Assembly: GCA_905181785.1 (NCBI GenBank) | Contig: CAJIZC010000024.1 | Span: 1-32,399, forward strand | Direction: 5' to 3' | Length of the DNA stretch: 32,399 nt | Source: an uncultured Candidatus Poseidoniales archaeon | GTDB lineage: Archaea > Thermoplasmatota > Poseidoniia > Poseidoniales > Poseidoniaceae | Shown here: positions 22,118 through 30,384 of the stretch, in pieces | Position numbering within the stretch: the first letter of the stretch is position 1 | Layout of the letters: each line of letters begins with the position of its first letter | Notes under the pieces: model-generated | Seen by the model: only the letters and a program-made list of their open reading frames with translations | The model's database searches: none | Told to the model about the DNA's origin: nothing | Translations under genes and position numbers: made by a program

Positions 22118-23068
22118 TCACTTTCCATCCCATTTTAGGGTGGTGAACAATTCATGCACCCCTCGAGCGAGCGCCGGGCCTCCGGAGATGACATCGCGGG
22201 GGTTTGCCAGCGAGCCTGTCGCATGCACGCCATCCACATATCTGATGAGTCGAGCGATGGCTCCACCGGTGAACAGTCCGTGCGAGCAAGCAGCGTGAAC
22301 TTCGACAGCACCCTGGCTTCTCAATGCCTCAGCCGCCCGACAAATGGTGCCTCCGGTAGCAATCATATCATCAACAATCGCAACAATTTTCCCATCGACG
22401 TTCAAATCTTTGGCCTGGTGTACGATCGTGTGAGCGTCGATTCGGGTTTTTTCAAGGTAGGAAAATTCACAATCAATGGCTGATGCAACCGCCGAAGCCC
22501 GTTCAATCGCTCCTTTATCGGGTGAAAGAATGAAGTCAGGGTTTACGGTTTCTTGCAGGTGCTTTGCTAATTCAGGCATAGCGGATGTGAAGGCGACGGG
22601 AACTGGTAAGTCTTCAAGCACCTTTGGAGCGTGCAAATCAAAGACGATGATTCCATCGCATCGAGATGCGAGCAGGTGGCCGATGGCCCGCGCAGAGATT
22701 GCTTCGCCCGGTTTGAACCGTTTGTCTTGGCGAGAATATCCGAAGTATGGTACGGCAAGCAGGGTTCCGGGGCCGACATCTTCCAATTGTTGAGGGCCAA
22801 TGTCCCTTAGATTCTCTAAATTACCACGGCGTACATCATTAATGGCTTCTAACATCAACAATGTTTCAACGATTCCAGCATCAGGAAATGTGTTCGATAC
22901 CAAAACGACAGGTTCCTTCCGTACTGCATCAATGACTTCCGATGGTATTCTGATGTACCCTTCGGAATCGGGGAATCTTCGGGTTTCAAGGGAATGATGT
23001 TCCCAACCGAGGGAATCTGCAAGTTGGGTCGCCAGCAGGCGAGCGTTGCTTCCAGATACGACGACCAT
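22118..23068 (-). CDS. prs: Ribose-phosphate pyrophosphokinase (PRPP synthetase)
   Basis: The start at 23068 gives 316 residues, the family size; upstream in-frame sequence to 23191 lacks family similarity. Signatures: RFPDSEGYIRI, PYFGYSRQDKRFKPGE (flexible catalytic loop, 107-121), divalent-metal/ribose-5-P region FDLHAPK (143-149) and the PRPP-binding loop VDDMIATGGT (232-241). It transfers pyrophosphate from ATP to ribose 5-phosphate for nucleotide, histidine and tryptophan synthesis. An insert of roughly 15 residues (about 82-98, NLENLRDIGPQQLEDVG) sits before the catalytic loop. The gene is upstream of the L7Ae cluster on the same strand. Confidence 0.94.
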   Translation of the reverse strand: MVVVSGSNARLLATQLADSLGWEHHSLETRRFPDSEGYIRIPSEVIDAVRKEPVVLVSNTFPDAGIVETLLMLEAINDVRRGNLENLRDIGPQQLEDVGPGTLLAVPYFGYSRQDKRFKPGEAISARAIGHLLASRCDGIIVFDLHAPKVLEDLPVPVAFTSAMPELAKHLQETVNPDFILSPDKGAIERASAVASAIDCEFSYLEKTRIDAHTIVHQAKDLNVDGKIVAIVDDMIATGGTICRAAEALRSQGAVEVHAACSHGLFTGGAIARLIRYVDGVHATGSLANPRDVISGGPALARGVHELFTTLKWDGK

Positions 23069-23211
23069 GTTCTCCCTCGTAGTGAGTGCCAGCGACGGCC
23101 CTTCATCTTCTTTGCGAGTGATTGCCGGTTTCCAGATCGACCCACAACTCGCTATTGAACAGCTTCGAGTGGCTCCCAGTCCTACGGACAAGCCAAATGT
23201 TGTGAAGAGAG

Positions 23212-23285
23212 TGCGCGAGGCAGGACTTGAACCTGCGGCCTCCCGGTTATCAGCCGGGTGCTCTAACCGACTAAGCTACCCGCGC
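23212..23285 (-). tRNA. tRNA-Ile (anticodon GAT)
   Basis: On the minus strand the acceptor stem GCGCGGG pairs with CTCGCGC (one G-T pair) and the discriminator is A. The D arm reads TAGCTTAGTCGGTTAGAGC, the anticodon arm CCCGG-CTGATAA-CCGGG gives GAT, and the T arm is GCAGG-TTCAAGT-CCTGC. CCA is not encoded and no intron is seen. It lies between prs and the PRC-barrel gene on the same strand. Confidence 0.96.
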
Positions 23286-23361
23286 AACTGCAATCCCGGC
23301 GACTCACCTCCCCGTCATAAGATTGACGGAGCGGCAAACGGCAGAATCAACGCGCAAGCAT

Positions 23362-23952
23362 TCACTCGCTTTCGTCGTCCATTCCGTTAATGGTGATGTA
23401 CGACGGCAACGTTAGCACTTTGTCAAAAGAGCGCGAAAGGACAACTTCATCCAGGCGTTCCCGTGTTCGAGAAAAGGCAGTGATCGGAACTCGAAGTTCT
23501 TCTTCAACGCCAAATTCTTTTTGGATGCTGATTCGTGTTTTCACAATGACGCCTTTGTAAGTGCGCTTGACCTTGAACAAATCTGTGATGACGCCAATTT
23601 CTCGTCCTTGGTTGTCGAGCACGGCTCGATCGAGCATTTCATCTGGTGCGTAGAGTTTTTCGTCGATGCGGACGGTGTCTCGCCATCGGCGTTGCAATTC
23701 GCGCATCGACTTGGACAACTTCACAGTGCCATCGGTCCGGATGCTGTGCACCAATTCCTTTGGCAGCGGTGCGAGTTCCGCTGGCTTTCGCATAAATTCG
23801 TCAGCGACGCCTGCGTCCACTTGAATCCGCATGGATCGCACACGAGCTTCATTCGGGTGGTGTCGTTCACCCACAATCGTTCCTACTTTCTTATCGTTTA
23901 CGTAAACATCACGTCGGAGTAACTCCTGGATGTCATATTTGTCGTTCGGCAT
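23362..23952 (-). CDS. Tandem PRC-barrel domain protein
   Basis: GGAG is 9 nt before the ATG at 23952, while another ATG at 23961 directly abuts it; the shorter 196-residue form is chosen. Two similar beta-rich halves are visible: IQELLRRDVYVNDKKVGTIVGERHH in the first and EMLDRAVLDNQGREIGVITDLFKVK in the second, each with the strand-turn pattern of PRC-barrels. PRC-barrels occur in RimM (ribosome maturation) and in small archaeal proteins tied to RNA processing and cell division (CdvA, CdpB). Two-domain versions in euryarchaea bind division proteins, so a division or RNA role is possible. It is strongly charged and cytosolic. Confidence 0.82.
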   Translation of the reverse strand: MPNDKYDIQELLRRDVYVNDKKVGTIVGERHHPNEARVRSMRIQVDAGVADEFMRKPAELAPLPKELVHSIRTDGTVKLSKSMRELQRRWRDTVRIDEKLYAPDEMLDRAVLDNQGREIGVITDLFKVKRTYKGVIVKTRISIQKEFGVEEELRVPITAFSRTRERLDEVVLSRSFDKVLTLPSYITINGMDDESE

Positions 23953-24010
23953 TTTTCCCATCTCCTTGTGTCGGGGTGTGCCCGACTTATCTCCTCGTCC
24001 TCTTGAAGGG

Positions 24011-24020
24011 CTTTATACCC
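24011..24020 (-). promoter_or_regulatory. TATA box of the PRC-barrel gene
   Basis: On the minus strand GGGTATAAAG lies about 63 nt before the ATG at 23952. It would give a leader of about 37 nt containing the GGAG ribosome binding site. Confidence 0.5.
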
Positions 24021-24054
24021 TTTCCCGATTTAGAAGTGATTTCCAATTGAGTTT

Positions 24055-24124
24055 GTCGTATAATTAATGTGCATGCCAATTGAAATTCGCTCTATAATTC
24101 AATTTTGAGCAATGTCGTATAATT
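24055..24124 (+). repeat. Direct repeat GTCGTATAATT, 59 bp apart
   Basis: The 11-mer GTCGTATAATT occurs at 24055-24065 and 24114-24124, and its last nine bases recur at 24406-24414. The copies may be TATA-like elements of alternative promoters for the plus-strand gene at 24485, or binding sites for an unknown protein. Confidence 0.5.
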
Positions 24125-24333
24125 TTCTTTTCAATATGAATTCAAATCTTTATTCTAAGTTTTACTTATCCCAGCATTAGGACGAAGGGCAGATCGCTTG
24201 TTGCAGCTAAATTACTCTATATTTCAATTGGTGAAGCAGAAGTCCGTGTTTTTTCCCGCACCAGGAATGCCGATATGTTGTGGGATCTATGGCTGTCTTC
24301 TCAGGGGATTCCACCCGGCATGTTTCCAAAAGG

Positions 24334-24349
24334 GCGATGTTGCCATCGC
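24334..24349. repeat. Perfect 6-bp hairpin in the AT-rich island
   Basis: GCGATG and CATCGC flank a TTGC loop. It is followed on the plus strand by an A/T-rich stretch (AATATAAAATAAC), not by a T-run. It could belong to an unrecognised RNA or be chance. Confidence 0.35.
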
Positions 24350-24484
24350 AATATAAAATAACAAAATCCAATTGGAATATTAGATAATGGTGGTGGTGTA
24401 AATGGCGTATAATTCGCTCTTCCCGGGGCATGGAGAATAATCCATCCTCGATTCTTTGATGTGTGATGTGGAGGTGGCTTGACC

Positions 24485-25357
24485 ATGCCTCAGGCACCAA
24501 CCATCCATCTGCGTGGCAAACCGTCATCGTTGAGGTTGGGGCTGGTTGAACGCTTGTTGCGCACCGAGGCGCATGTTGTTCTTGACGATGATTTTCTTCG
24601 GGACGTCAACGAAACTTATGCGACCGATCTGGAGTTTGGCCAAGCCACTGTATCTTCGTCATCAATCACAAATCTCGCTGAAGGGCATCGCTTGGTCATG
24701 CTCGGGCATGGCCCCTTTACATCACCCACTGATGGCTCCATAGGGCTTGACATCGACGGTCTTGAACTGATTTTGGTCACGCCAGCAGGTGCAGCAAGTG
24801 ATGTTGCAACGGATTGGGTCGACGCTCATGTGATGGTGCACGATATGATTCCCATGCGGCGCGACCCAGATTGGACGCCTGCTGTATTCGAAGATTGGTT
24901 GGGTGCTTTTTCTGAAAACAAAGAGGGGCCTTCTCCCGTGGGAGCAGACCGTTGGTGGGTGAGCGAAATTGATGTGGCAGATGCTTTAGTGCGGCTTTTG
25001 ATGAGCGACAACCCTTTGCCTGAAACATGCAAAATGTCAGGTCGCCGTTCGTGGTCTATGGGTCAAACCTACGAGGAGTTCCATCTGCTCTACATGCGTA
25101 CAATGGCCGGCCAAACTGGGCGCTTCGGCGTTGAAGAATTATCTGCAGCACCCACGCCCACAATCGAACTTCAAACGCTTGTTGTAAGCGATAGACCACC
25201 AATGAGCGTTGAAGAAAACAAACTGCAACGCCCTGATTTATCCAACGTCCATGATGCACTTCATGCAGCGGACGGAGATGGTTGGCGACCTCTGATACCG
25301 GTTCGCACATCATTGATGCACTGCCTTGCAGGCTTGCTTGACCAAGGATCAAGCTAG
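24485..25357 (+). CDS. Epimerase/SDR-like protein with degenerate catalytic motifs
   Basis: GGAGGTGG lies 7 nt before the ATG at 24485; a TTG at 24479 is too close to that site. The 290-residue protein follows the outline of NAD-dependent sugar epimerases: strand IHLRG, helix LRLGLVERLLRT, strand AHVVLDDD; LVMLGHGP at the beta4 position; RWWVSEIDVADALVRLL, matching the usual V-D-D-V-A-x-A segment; and a C-terminal SGRRSWSMGQTYEEF segment. The glycine-rich GxxGxxG loop is replaced by GKPSSLRLG and no YxxxK catalytic pair was found. It may be a non-catalytic nucleotide-sugar or cofactor-binding relative; the family link is from visual pattern only. It converges with the Asp-box lipoprotein gene, overlapping 9 bp. 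Confidence 0.72.
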   Translation: MPQAPTIHLRGKPSSLRLGLVERLLRTEAHVVLDDDFLRDVNETYATDLEFGQATVSSSSITNLAEGHRLVMLGHGPFTSPTDGSIGLDIDGLELILVTPAGAASDVATDWVDAHVMVHDMIPMRRDPDWTPAVFEDWLGAFSENKEGPSPVGADRWWVSEIDVADALVRLLMSDNPLPETCKMSGRRSWSMGQTYEEFHLLYMRTMAGQTGRFGVEELSAAPTPTIELQTLVVSDRPPMSVEENKLQRPDLSNVHDALHAADGDGWRPLIPVRTSLMHCLAGLLDQGSS

Positions 25358-26797
25358 TGTCTGTGCGCCACCTTCTGGTAAAGCACTCAAGTCGGTGACG
25401 TTGCCAAACAGAGTTGGGCCGTGCATGAAGGTCCCCATGATGCCAGTGTCGCCACTTGGGTTGTGCGATAAGGAGAGCCAGGGGCGTCCATACGCATCAA
25501 TTTGCATGTCGATGAAGTCTCCAAAACCACCGCATCGTTCGTAGCCACAGGTCGGGCTTGCGTTGTCGAGAGGATCTTCAGGGGCGTTGAGTTGAACCGT
25601 TGTAATCAAGGGAGTTTCGTTGAATGCGTCGGTGATGACTGAAATGTAACCGTGCCACACTCCGTCGCCTTCAGTCCCAACGTAGCCAAACGCAACTCGT
25701 CCAGGATCGCCCGCAATGACGACAGGGAAGCCAGTGCCTTCGAGGTGACTCGGTCCAACCATGATGGCATCAGACCAGGTGTTTGCATCGTCCACAGAGT
25801 AGGAGAAGTACGGCATGTTGTCGTTGCCCATCCACATTGCGTAGACGTTGCTTTCGGTGTCAGTATCGACTTGAGCCTCTTCGGCGTTCCATGTGTCTGC
25901 AGTCCCAGATGCTTCTGTCGGGAGTACGTGTTCGGTCCACGTGAGTGCCCCATCTTCAGTTTTGTACATCGAATACCCTGAACCATCGCAACCGATTTGC
26001 CCTCGGTAGAAATTCCCGTTGTCGGCACCGATTATGTGTGCGGACAAGCCACCGCTTTGGCAGTCCACAGGTGCACCAGGAAGTTCAGGCCCCCATGTGA
26101 GGCCTCCATCTTGGCTTTGAGAACACAAAGGAGAGGGATAGTTTCCGTTGATGCAGAACACCCAGAGGGTCTCGTGCAGTATACCACCGTAGGGGGAAGA
26201 GGCTATTGTTTGGTGATCTTGAACGGAGTATGAAGTGGCGACAGAGGGGCCAAACCACGAGTCGCCTTCGTCGTCGCTCCATTCCACCGTCATTCCAAGC
26301 AGCGCATGCATGTCGAACTTCATGATGCGGTCGGTCCACGGGTCGACATAGACATAGGGATCATTGGAATTGGCTACCGGGAGCACAGGGCCGTAGACGT
26401 TTTGGCAACTGAAATCGCTCAAACTTGTCATCTCAATCATGTTGCTGCATTGCACAATGGCCGTTGATCCGGAGGGGCCATTGCCGTAACTGGTGAAGTA
26501 GATGTTGTCTGTCGACGTGATGCCCATTGTAGGCTCAAAAGTGGAGTATCCTGTGGCATAGTAGGTGCCTTGGCTGAAGAACGGAATGTTTGTCCCACCG
26601 AGGGCGCTTGTGTTGTTCATCGCATTGATGCCGCCAGGGTAGTGGTACCACGTTGTGCCTCCAAGGTCGCCTTCGAAGTCAAACAAGCCGCTCGCCTCGC
26701 CCCCTTCCCCCATCATCTCTTCAGCACCGAGGCAGCCTGCAAGGGGCATGATCGTCATCAGGGCTGTCATTAGGAATGCTATTTGTTTATTCTTCAT
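25349..26797 (-). CDS. Asp-box (BNR/sialidase-like) propeller lipoprotein
   Basis: A lipoprotein signal peptide ends in lipobox L19-A-G-C22, so the 482-residue protein should be lipid-anchored outside the cell. Four Asp-box repeats of pattern S/T-x-D-x-G/A-x-S/T-W are at 174-181, 228-235, 280-287 and 334-341, spaced about 50 residues, as in sialidase-type beta-propellers. Sialidase catalytic residues (the Arg triad with a FRIP motif) were not recognised, so an enzymatic role is unproven; binding or sensing of surface ligands is possible. Several Cys could form disulfides. Its start overlaps the end of the deoxyhypusine synthase gene by 4 bp (ATGA type), so translation is likely coupled. Confidence 0.85.
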   Translation of the reverse strand: MKNKQIAFLMTALMTIMPLAGCLGAEEMMGEGGEASGLFDFEGDLGGTTWYHYPGGINAMNNTSALGGTNIPFFSQGTYYATGYSTFEPTMGITSTDNIYFTSYGNGPSGSTAIVQCSNMIEMTSLSDFSCQNVYGPVLPVANSNDPYVYVDPWTDRIMKFDMHALLGMTVEWSDDEGDSWFGPSVATSYSVQDHQTIASSPYGGILHETLWVFCINGNYPSPLCSQSQDGGLTWGPELPGAPVDCQSGGLSAHIIGADNGNFYRGQIGCDGSGYSMYKTEDGALTWTEHVLPTEASGTADTWNAEEAQVDTDTESNVYAMWMGNDNMPYFSYSVDDANTWSDAIMVGPSHLEGTGFPVVIAGDPGRVAFGYVGTEGDGVWHGYISVITDAFNETPLITTVQLNAPEDPLDNASPTCGYERCGGFGDFIDMQIDAYGRPWLSLSHNPSGDTGIMGTFMHGPTLFGNVTDLSALPEGGAQTLA

Positions 26798-27810
26798 GCT
26801 TCATCACCTTGTTGGAAGAGATCCGCACCAAGCAGCGGCAGGAGGACACTTGCATCCCCCTCAACGCACACATTAGGTGCTTCTGGGCGCATTTTGCCCC
26901 AAGAAATAGCTTCACGCAATCGAGCGCCAGACAGGCTGCCATCGTGTTCAGGGGCGGTTGTGATGTACACGGCAGCGTCTAAGCCACCGCGATACTGGTT
27001 CCACCAAATGACATGGTGCTTGGAGATGCCTCCGCCCACCATCAAGGCGTTTGAAACTTCCACATCCCAGGTCATGTCGCTCATGACTTGCTCATCGGCA
27101 AGCGTATCAATGTGAAAGTCACGATGCTTTTGGCGGAGCATAAACAGTTGCGCCCCAATCGACCCGTCAGTGATGCCGGGTATGACGACTGGAATTTGGT
27201 GTTTGTAAGCCCAATAAATCAACGAGTCAGGCGTTCCAATGCGCTTGCCAAGTTCCCAAACAAGGTGAATGGAACCAAACCCAAGCCAAGCATCAGCACC
27301 GGTTTTCCCCGTTTCTTTAAGTCGGTCTTGGTACATTTCTTCCAGCACCGGAGTCAACACTTCCTCGATGATTTCACCGTACGAGGAATTGGGCACGATG
27401 ACGTTGCCAAGCCGCATAAGGGAATGTTCTCCAAGTTCGATGTCATCGAGTTCAAACGACCCGTGGTAGTAATCTCTGTGCGATCGAGCCACATCGTGAT
27501 CCAACATTCCGCATGTGGTTGAAACGACATTGAACATTTGTTGTTTGAGGGCCTCGACAAAGAATCCACGGGTTCCAGTTGCGCACAGGCATGCAGGGAA
27601 GGACAACCAGTTGCATACCTTCGTAGCATCCCCTTCTACGGCGTCTACTTCCTTTTTCATAGCCAACAGAATGTCCCTTGCCATCGACAGTTTCGTAGCC
27701 GTGAAACCACCAGCACTTGCCATCTGGTTGATGAGGGAGCGGGGGGTTGTGATGCCATCAAAGGCGTAGTCCACAACGGGCACATCAAAATCATCAGGTT
27801 GAATCGCCAT
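26794..27810 (-). CDS. dys: Deoxyhypusine synthase
   Basis: The 338-residue protein shows the family signatures: GGFTATKLSMARDIL, TTCGMLDHDVAR, IPVVIPGITDGSIGAQLF, then HIDTLADE and the catalytic lysine K264 in GGGISKHH. The enzyme uses NAD and spermidine to attach a butylamine to a lysine of translation factor aIF5A, the first step to hypusine in the cytosol. No aIF5A gene is in the window. The gene lies 67 bp after uvrB on the same strand, with an inverted repeat in the gap, and overlaps the Asp-box lipoprotein gene by 4 bp. Confidence 0.94.
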   Translation of the reverse strand: MAIQPDDFDVPVVDYAFDGITTPRSLINQMASAGGFTATKLSMARDILLAMKKEVDAVEGDATKVCNWLSFPACLCATGTRGFFVEALKQQMFNVVSTTCGMLDHDVARSHRDYYHGSFELDDIELGEHSLMRLGNVIVPNSSYGEIIEEVLTPVLEEMYQDRLKETGKTGADAWLGFGSIHLVWELGKRIGTPDSLIYWAYKHQIPVVIPGITDGSIGAQLFMLRQKHRDFHIDTLADEQVMSDMTWDVEVSNALMVGGGISKHHVIWWNQYRGGLDAAVYITTAPEHDGSLSGARLREAISWGKMRPEAPNVCVEGDASVLLPLLGADLFQQGDEA

Positions 27811-27860
27811 GCTTCGGCCATTTGCTCACTCCACATGAACCTGTCCACCTGCGCAGAAGC

Positions 27861-27877
27861 CACACCCGTAGGGTGTG
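27861..27877 (-). repeat. Inverted repeat directly after uvrB
   Basis: CACACCC-GTA-GGGTGTG is a perfect 7-bp inverted repeat adjoining the uvrB stop codon. On the minus strand no T-run follows, so it is not a classical terminator; it may protect the uvrB 3' end or slow polymerase between uvrB and dys. Confidence 0.5.
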
Positions 27878-30325
27878 TCAGCGTTGTTGTTCGAGTTCGA
27901 AGATTCGATCCCTAAGGCGAGCAGCTTCCTCGAAGTCAAGGTTCTTGGCCGCCACCTGCATGGCCGATTTGAGTTCCTTGAGCAGATCATCCATCTGTGC
28001 TGGAGAGAGGGAGCGAACATCAAACTCCGCAGGTTTTTCTAATTGGGAGTTTGAATTTCCAATTGAAGAATTAGAATGCGTTCCAGCGGATCCATCCTGT
28101 CCACTTCCAGAAGCCCAAGCACCCGCTCCAAGGTTGAGGTTTTGAGCCCAATCTCCTTCTTTACGGCCACCTTTCTTCGCCACAAGTCGTCGGCTTCCAT
28201 CTTTGCCACTCGAAGTACCAGCGATTAAATCATCCACGTCTGAATTCATCTTTGGCAGCTCTTTGACGATGCTTTTCGGTGTGATGTTGTTGGCAATGTT
28301 GTGCGCTTCTTGCCGTTCTCTCCGTTCAAGCGTTTGAGTGATTGCGGCTCGCATGGCCTGAGACATAGCATCGGCGTACAAGATCACGTGGCCGTTGAGG
28401 TTGCGCGCAGCCCGGCCAATCGTTTGCAGCAGGCTTCGTTCATTTCTCAAGAAGCCTTGACGGTCTGCATCGAAGATGGCGACGAGGCTCACTTCGGGAA
28501 GATCAAGCCCTTCCCGCAGCAGGTTAATTCCAACAATCACATCAATGTGGCCAATGCGGAGGGCGTTGATGATTTCAGTGCGCTCGATGGTGTCGATTTC
28601 CGAGTGCAAATGGTGGGCCTTGACCCCCATGCGGTTTAGATAGGCGGCAACTTCCTCTGCGAACTTGATGGTCAGAACAGTGACTAAGGTCCGTTCTCCA
28701 TTGGTGATGCGGGCGTTAATTTCGCTCAATAAATCAGCCATTTGCCCGCTCGTCGGTCGAACTTCGATTTCCGGGTCGAGCAAACCAGTCGGTCGAATCT
28801 CCATTTTTGCAATGCCGTCGATATGCTGGACCATGTGGTACAGTGATTCGCTGTCAGGGTGCTTCTTTTCGATGGTGGGCTGGCCTGCGCCCCCTCCCGA
28901 TTTGGCATGCAACAAACCATTCGGGAGCGCTTGTCCCGTGATTTCACACAAGTGCCGCAATTCTCGCTCACCCGGTGTGGCTGAGGCATAGATCATTTGC
29001 GGGATGAGGTTTTGAAATTCGGGTATTTTCAACGGTCGATTATCGATCGCTGTTGGGAGCCGAAATCCAAAATTAATCAAACTCTCCTTACGAGAACGGT
29101 CGCCATAATACATGCCGCCCACTTGAGGCAGCGTGACGTGTGATTCATCCATGATGACGAGGAACTTTTTCGGATCGCCGTGGAATTGCTTGGCGCATGC
29201 AGCAAAGAAATCCAGAAGGCAATGAGGGCGTTGGCCTCGTTCTCGGCCATCGAAGTGCAGGGAATAGTTCTCAATGGATTGACAATGTCCAATTTCTCGA
29301 ATCATCTCCAAATCATATTGAGTGCGTTGCTCAATTCTATGGCGTTCTAATTCCTTTCCCAGGCTGGCAAAATGAGCCACACGATCATCGAGTTCGTCTT
29401 CGATGGAAACCAAAGCGGCTTCGAGGCGTTCCGGACTTGTCATGTAGAATTCCTTGGGATGAATCCAGGCTTCATCGAGTTCGTCCAACACATCCCAACT
29501 CACTGGGTCGCATACTGACACCTTGGTGATCCCGTCAAAATCGAATTGAATGCGCAAGGGATCATCCCGGCTTGGCATCCAAACATCGACCACTTCGCCT
29601 CGAACACGCACATCTCCACGGGAGAGATCGGTGGTGGTTCGCTTGTATTGCAAGGTGATGAGTTCCCTCAACAAATCGCTCGTTTCGATTTCTTGACCCA
29701 CATGCACCCGCACGTGGTATTCGAGGAACGTCTCGGGTGGGTTCAATCCATAGATGCACGATACAGAGGACACAATTACGCAATCCGGGCGGGTGACAAG
29801 CGAGGCGATGGTGGCAAATCGCTCCTGCTCAATTCGCTCATTGACGGAAAGTTCCTTCTCGATGTACATGTCCCGTTTTGCCAGGTAGGCTTCAGGCTGG
29901 TAGTAATCGTAATGTGAGACGTAGTAATCAACGGCATTTTCAGGGAAATAACCTGCCATTTCATGATAGAGTTGCCTTGCTAATGTCTTGTTGTGGCTGA
30001 TGATCAGCGTTGGAATATTGAGTTTCTGAATGACTTGCGCCATTGCGTAGGTTTTACCGCTGCCGGTCACGCCCAGCAAGACACATCTCTCTTGGCCATT
30101 TTCCAATTGAGTAATCAATTTTTCAATTGCTTTAGGCTGGTCGCCGGATGGTTCGAACTTCGAATGGAGCACCAAGCGCTTCACTTCGGGATTGAGGTGT
30201 TCAAGAGCGGCTCCTTCAAGCGCTCGTGAGATGTCGAACGGGTCTCGCTCTTCGAGATCAGCATCGCCGACTTCGAGGTTGGCGAGGTCCTCAAAGGTGC
30301 CTTCATCGTCCCATTCCTTGACCAT
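27878..30325 (-). CDS. uvrB: Excinuclease ABC subunit B (UvrB)
   Basis: TGGAGG precedes the ATG at 30325. Landmarks of UvrB: Walker A GVTGSGKT (85-92), damage-contacting hairpin with YDYYQPEAYL, VTLPQVGGMYYGDRSRKESL, INLLREGLDLPEVSLVAIFD, QTIGRAARN, and a C-terminal UVR motif (about 780-814) for UvrC binding. It verifies lesions delivered by UvrA and recruits UvrC in nucleotide excision repair. At 815 residues it is well above the usual 660-680: a 46-residue acidic N-terminal extension, an insert of about 40 residues (region GNGLLHAKSGGGAGQ to TGLLDPE) and a Gly/Ser/Asn linker before UVR account for this. UvrB is a bacterial-type protein acquired by some archaea. UvrA and UvrC genes are not in the window. 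Confidence 0.96.
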   Translation of the reverse strand: MVKEWDDEGTFEDLANLEVGDADLEERDPFDISRALEGAALEHLNPEVKRLVLHSKFEPSGDQPKAIEKLITQLENGQERCVLLGVTGSGKTYAMAQVIQKLNIPTLIISHNKTLARQLYHEMAGYFPENAVDYYVSHYDYYQPEAYLAKRDMYIEKELSVNERIEQERFATIASLVTRPDCVIVSSVSCIYGLNPPETFLEYHVRVHVGQEIETSDLLRELITLQYKRTTTDLSRGDVRVRGEVVDVWMPSRDDPLRIQFDFDGITKVSVCDPVSWDVLDELDEAWIHPKEFYMTSPERLEAALVSIEDELDDRVAHFASLGKELERHRIEQRTQYDLEMIREIGHCQSIENYSLHFDGRERGQRPHCLLDFFAACAKQFHGDPKKFLVIMDESHVTLPQVGGMYYGDRSRKESLINFGFRLPTAIDNRPLKIPEFQNLIPQMIYASATPGERELRHLCEITGQALPNGLLHAKSGGGAGQPTIEKKHPDSESLYHMVQHIDGIAKMEIRPTGLLDPEIEVRPTSGQMADLLSEINARITNGERTLVTVLTIKFAEEVAAYLNRMGVKAHHLHSEIDTIERTEIINALRIGHIDVIVGINLLREGLDLPEVSLVAIFDADRQGFLRNERSLLQTIGRAARNLNGHVILYADAMSQAMRAAITQTLERRERQEAHNIANNITPKSIVKELPKMNSDVDDLIAGTSSGKDGSRRLVAKKGGRKEGDWAQNLNLGAGAWASGSGQDGSAGTHSNSSIGNSNSQLEKPAEFDVRSLSPAQMDDLLKELKSAMQVAAKNLDFEEAARLRDRIFELEQQR

Positions 30326-30360
30326 GCGCTTCGCCTCCAGTGTTGAGTGCTCCGCAGGAC

Positions 30361-30370
30361 CCTATACAAG
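30361..30370 (-). promoter_or_regulatory. TATA-like box of uvrB
   Basis: On the minus strand CTTGTATAGG lies about 40 nt before the uvrB ATG in the 59-bp gap after the SDR gene. A start near 30339 would give a very short leader that still includes TGGAGG. Confidence 0.45.
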
Positions 30371-30384
30371 GCTGTTGAACGAAC

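Larger units (their letters stand above)
24025..24470. other. AT-rich non-coding island with short repeats
   Basis: This is the only long stretch without a supported gene. It lies between two divergent genes and is clearly richer in A+T than its surroundings, especially at 24040-24170 and 24345-24415. It holds three copies of CGTATAATT, two of ATTCGCTCT, several CAATTG palindromes including TCCAATTGGA (24367-24376) and a GC hairpin at 24334-24349. Open frames here are short and without ribosome binding sites. Options are a complex divergent promoter, a small RNA gene or a replication origin; no Orc1/Cdc6 gene is in the window. Confidence 0.6.

Noticed and set aside
24267-24356. 29-codon plus-strand frame (ATG to TAA) with a Cys-containing peptide
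   Set aside because: Too short, no ribosome binding site or recognisable motif; it could only be supported by conservation.
24207-24527. 106-residue minus-strand open frame in the AT-rich island
   Set aside because: It has no ribosome binding site, an odd His-rich composition, and overlaps the well-supported start of the gene at 24485.
28055-30112. Copies of TTTCCAATTGA in uvrB matching the intergenic island at 24039-24050
   Set aside because: Matches of 12-13 bases around a CAATTG palindrome are expected by chance in a window of this size, and both uvrB copies are within coding sequence; not treated as a shared regulatory motif.
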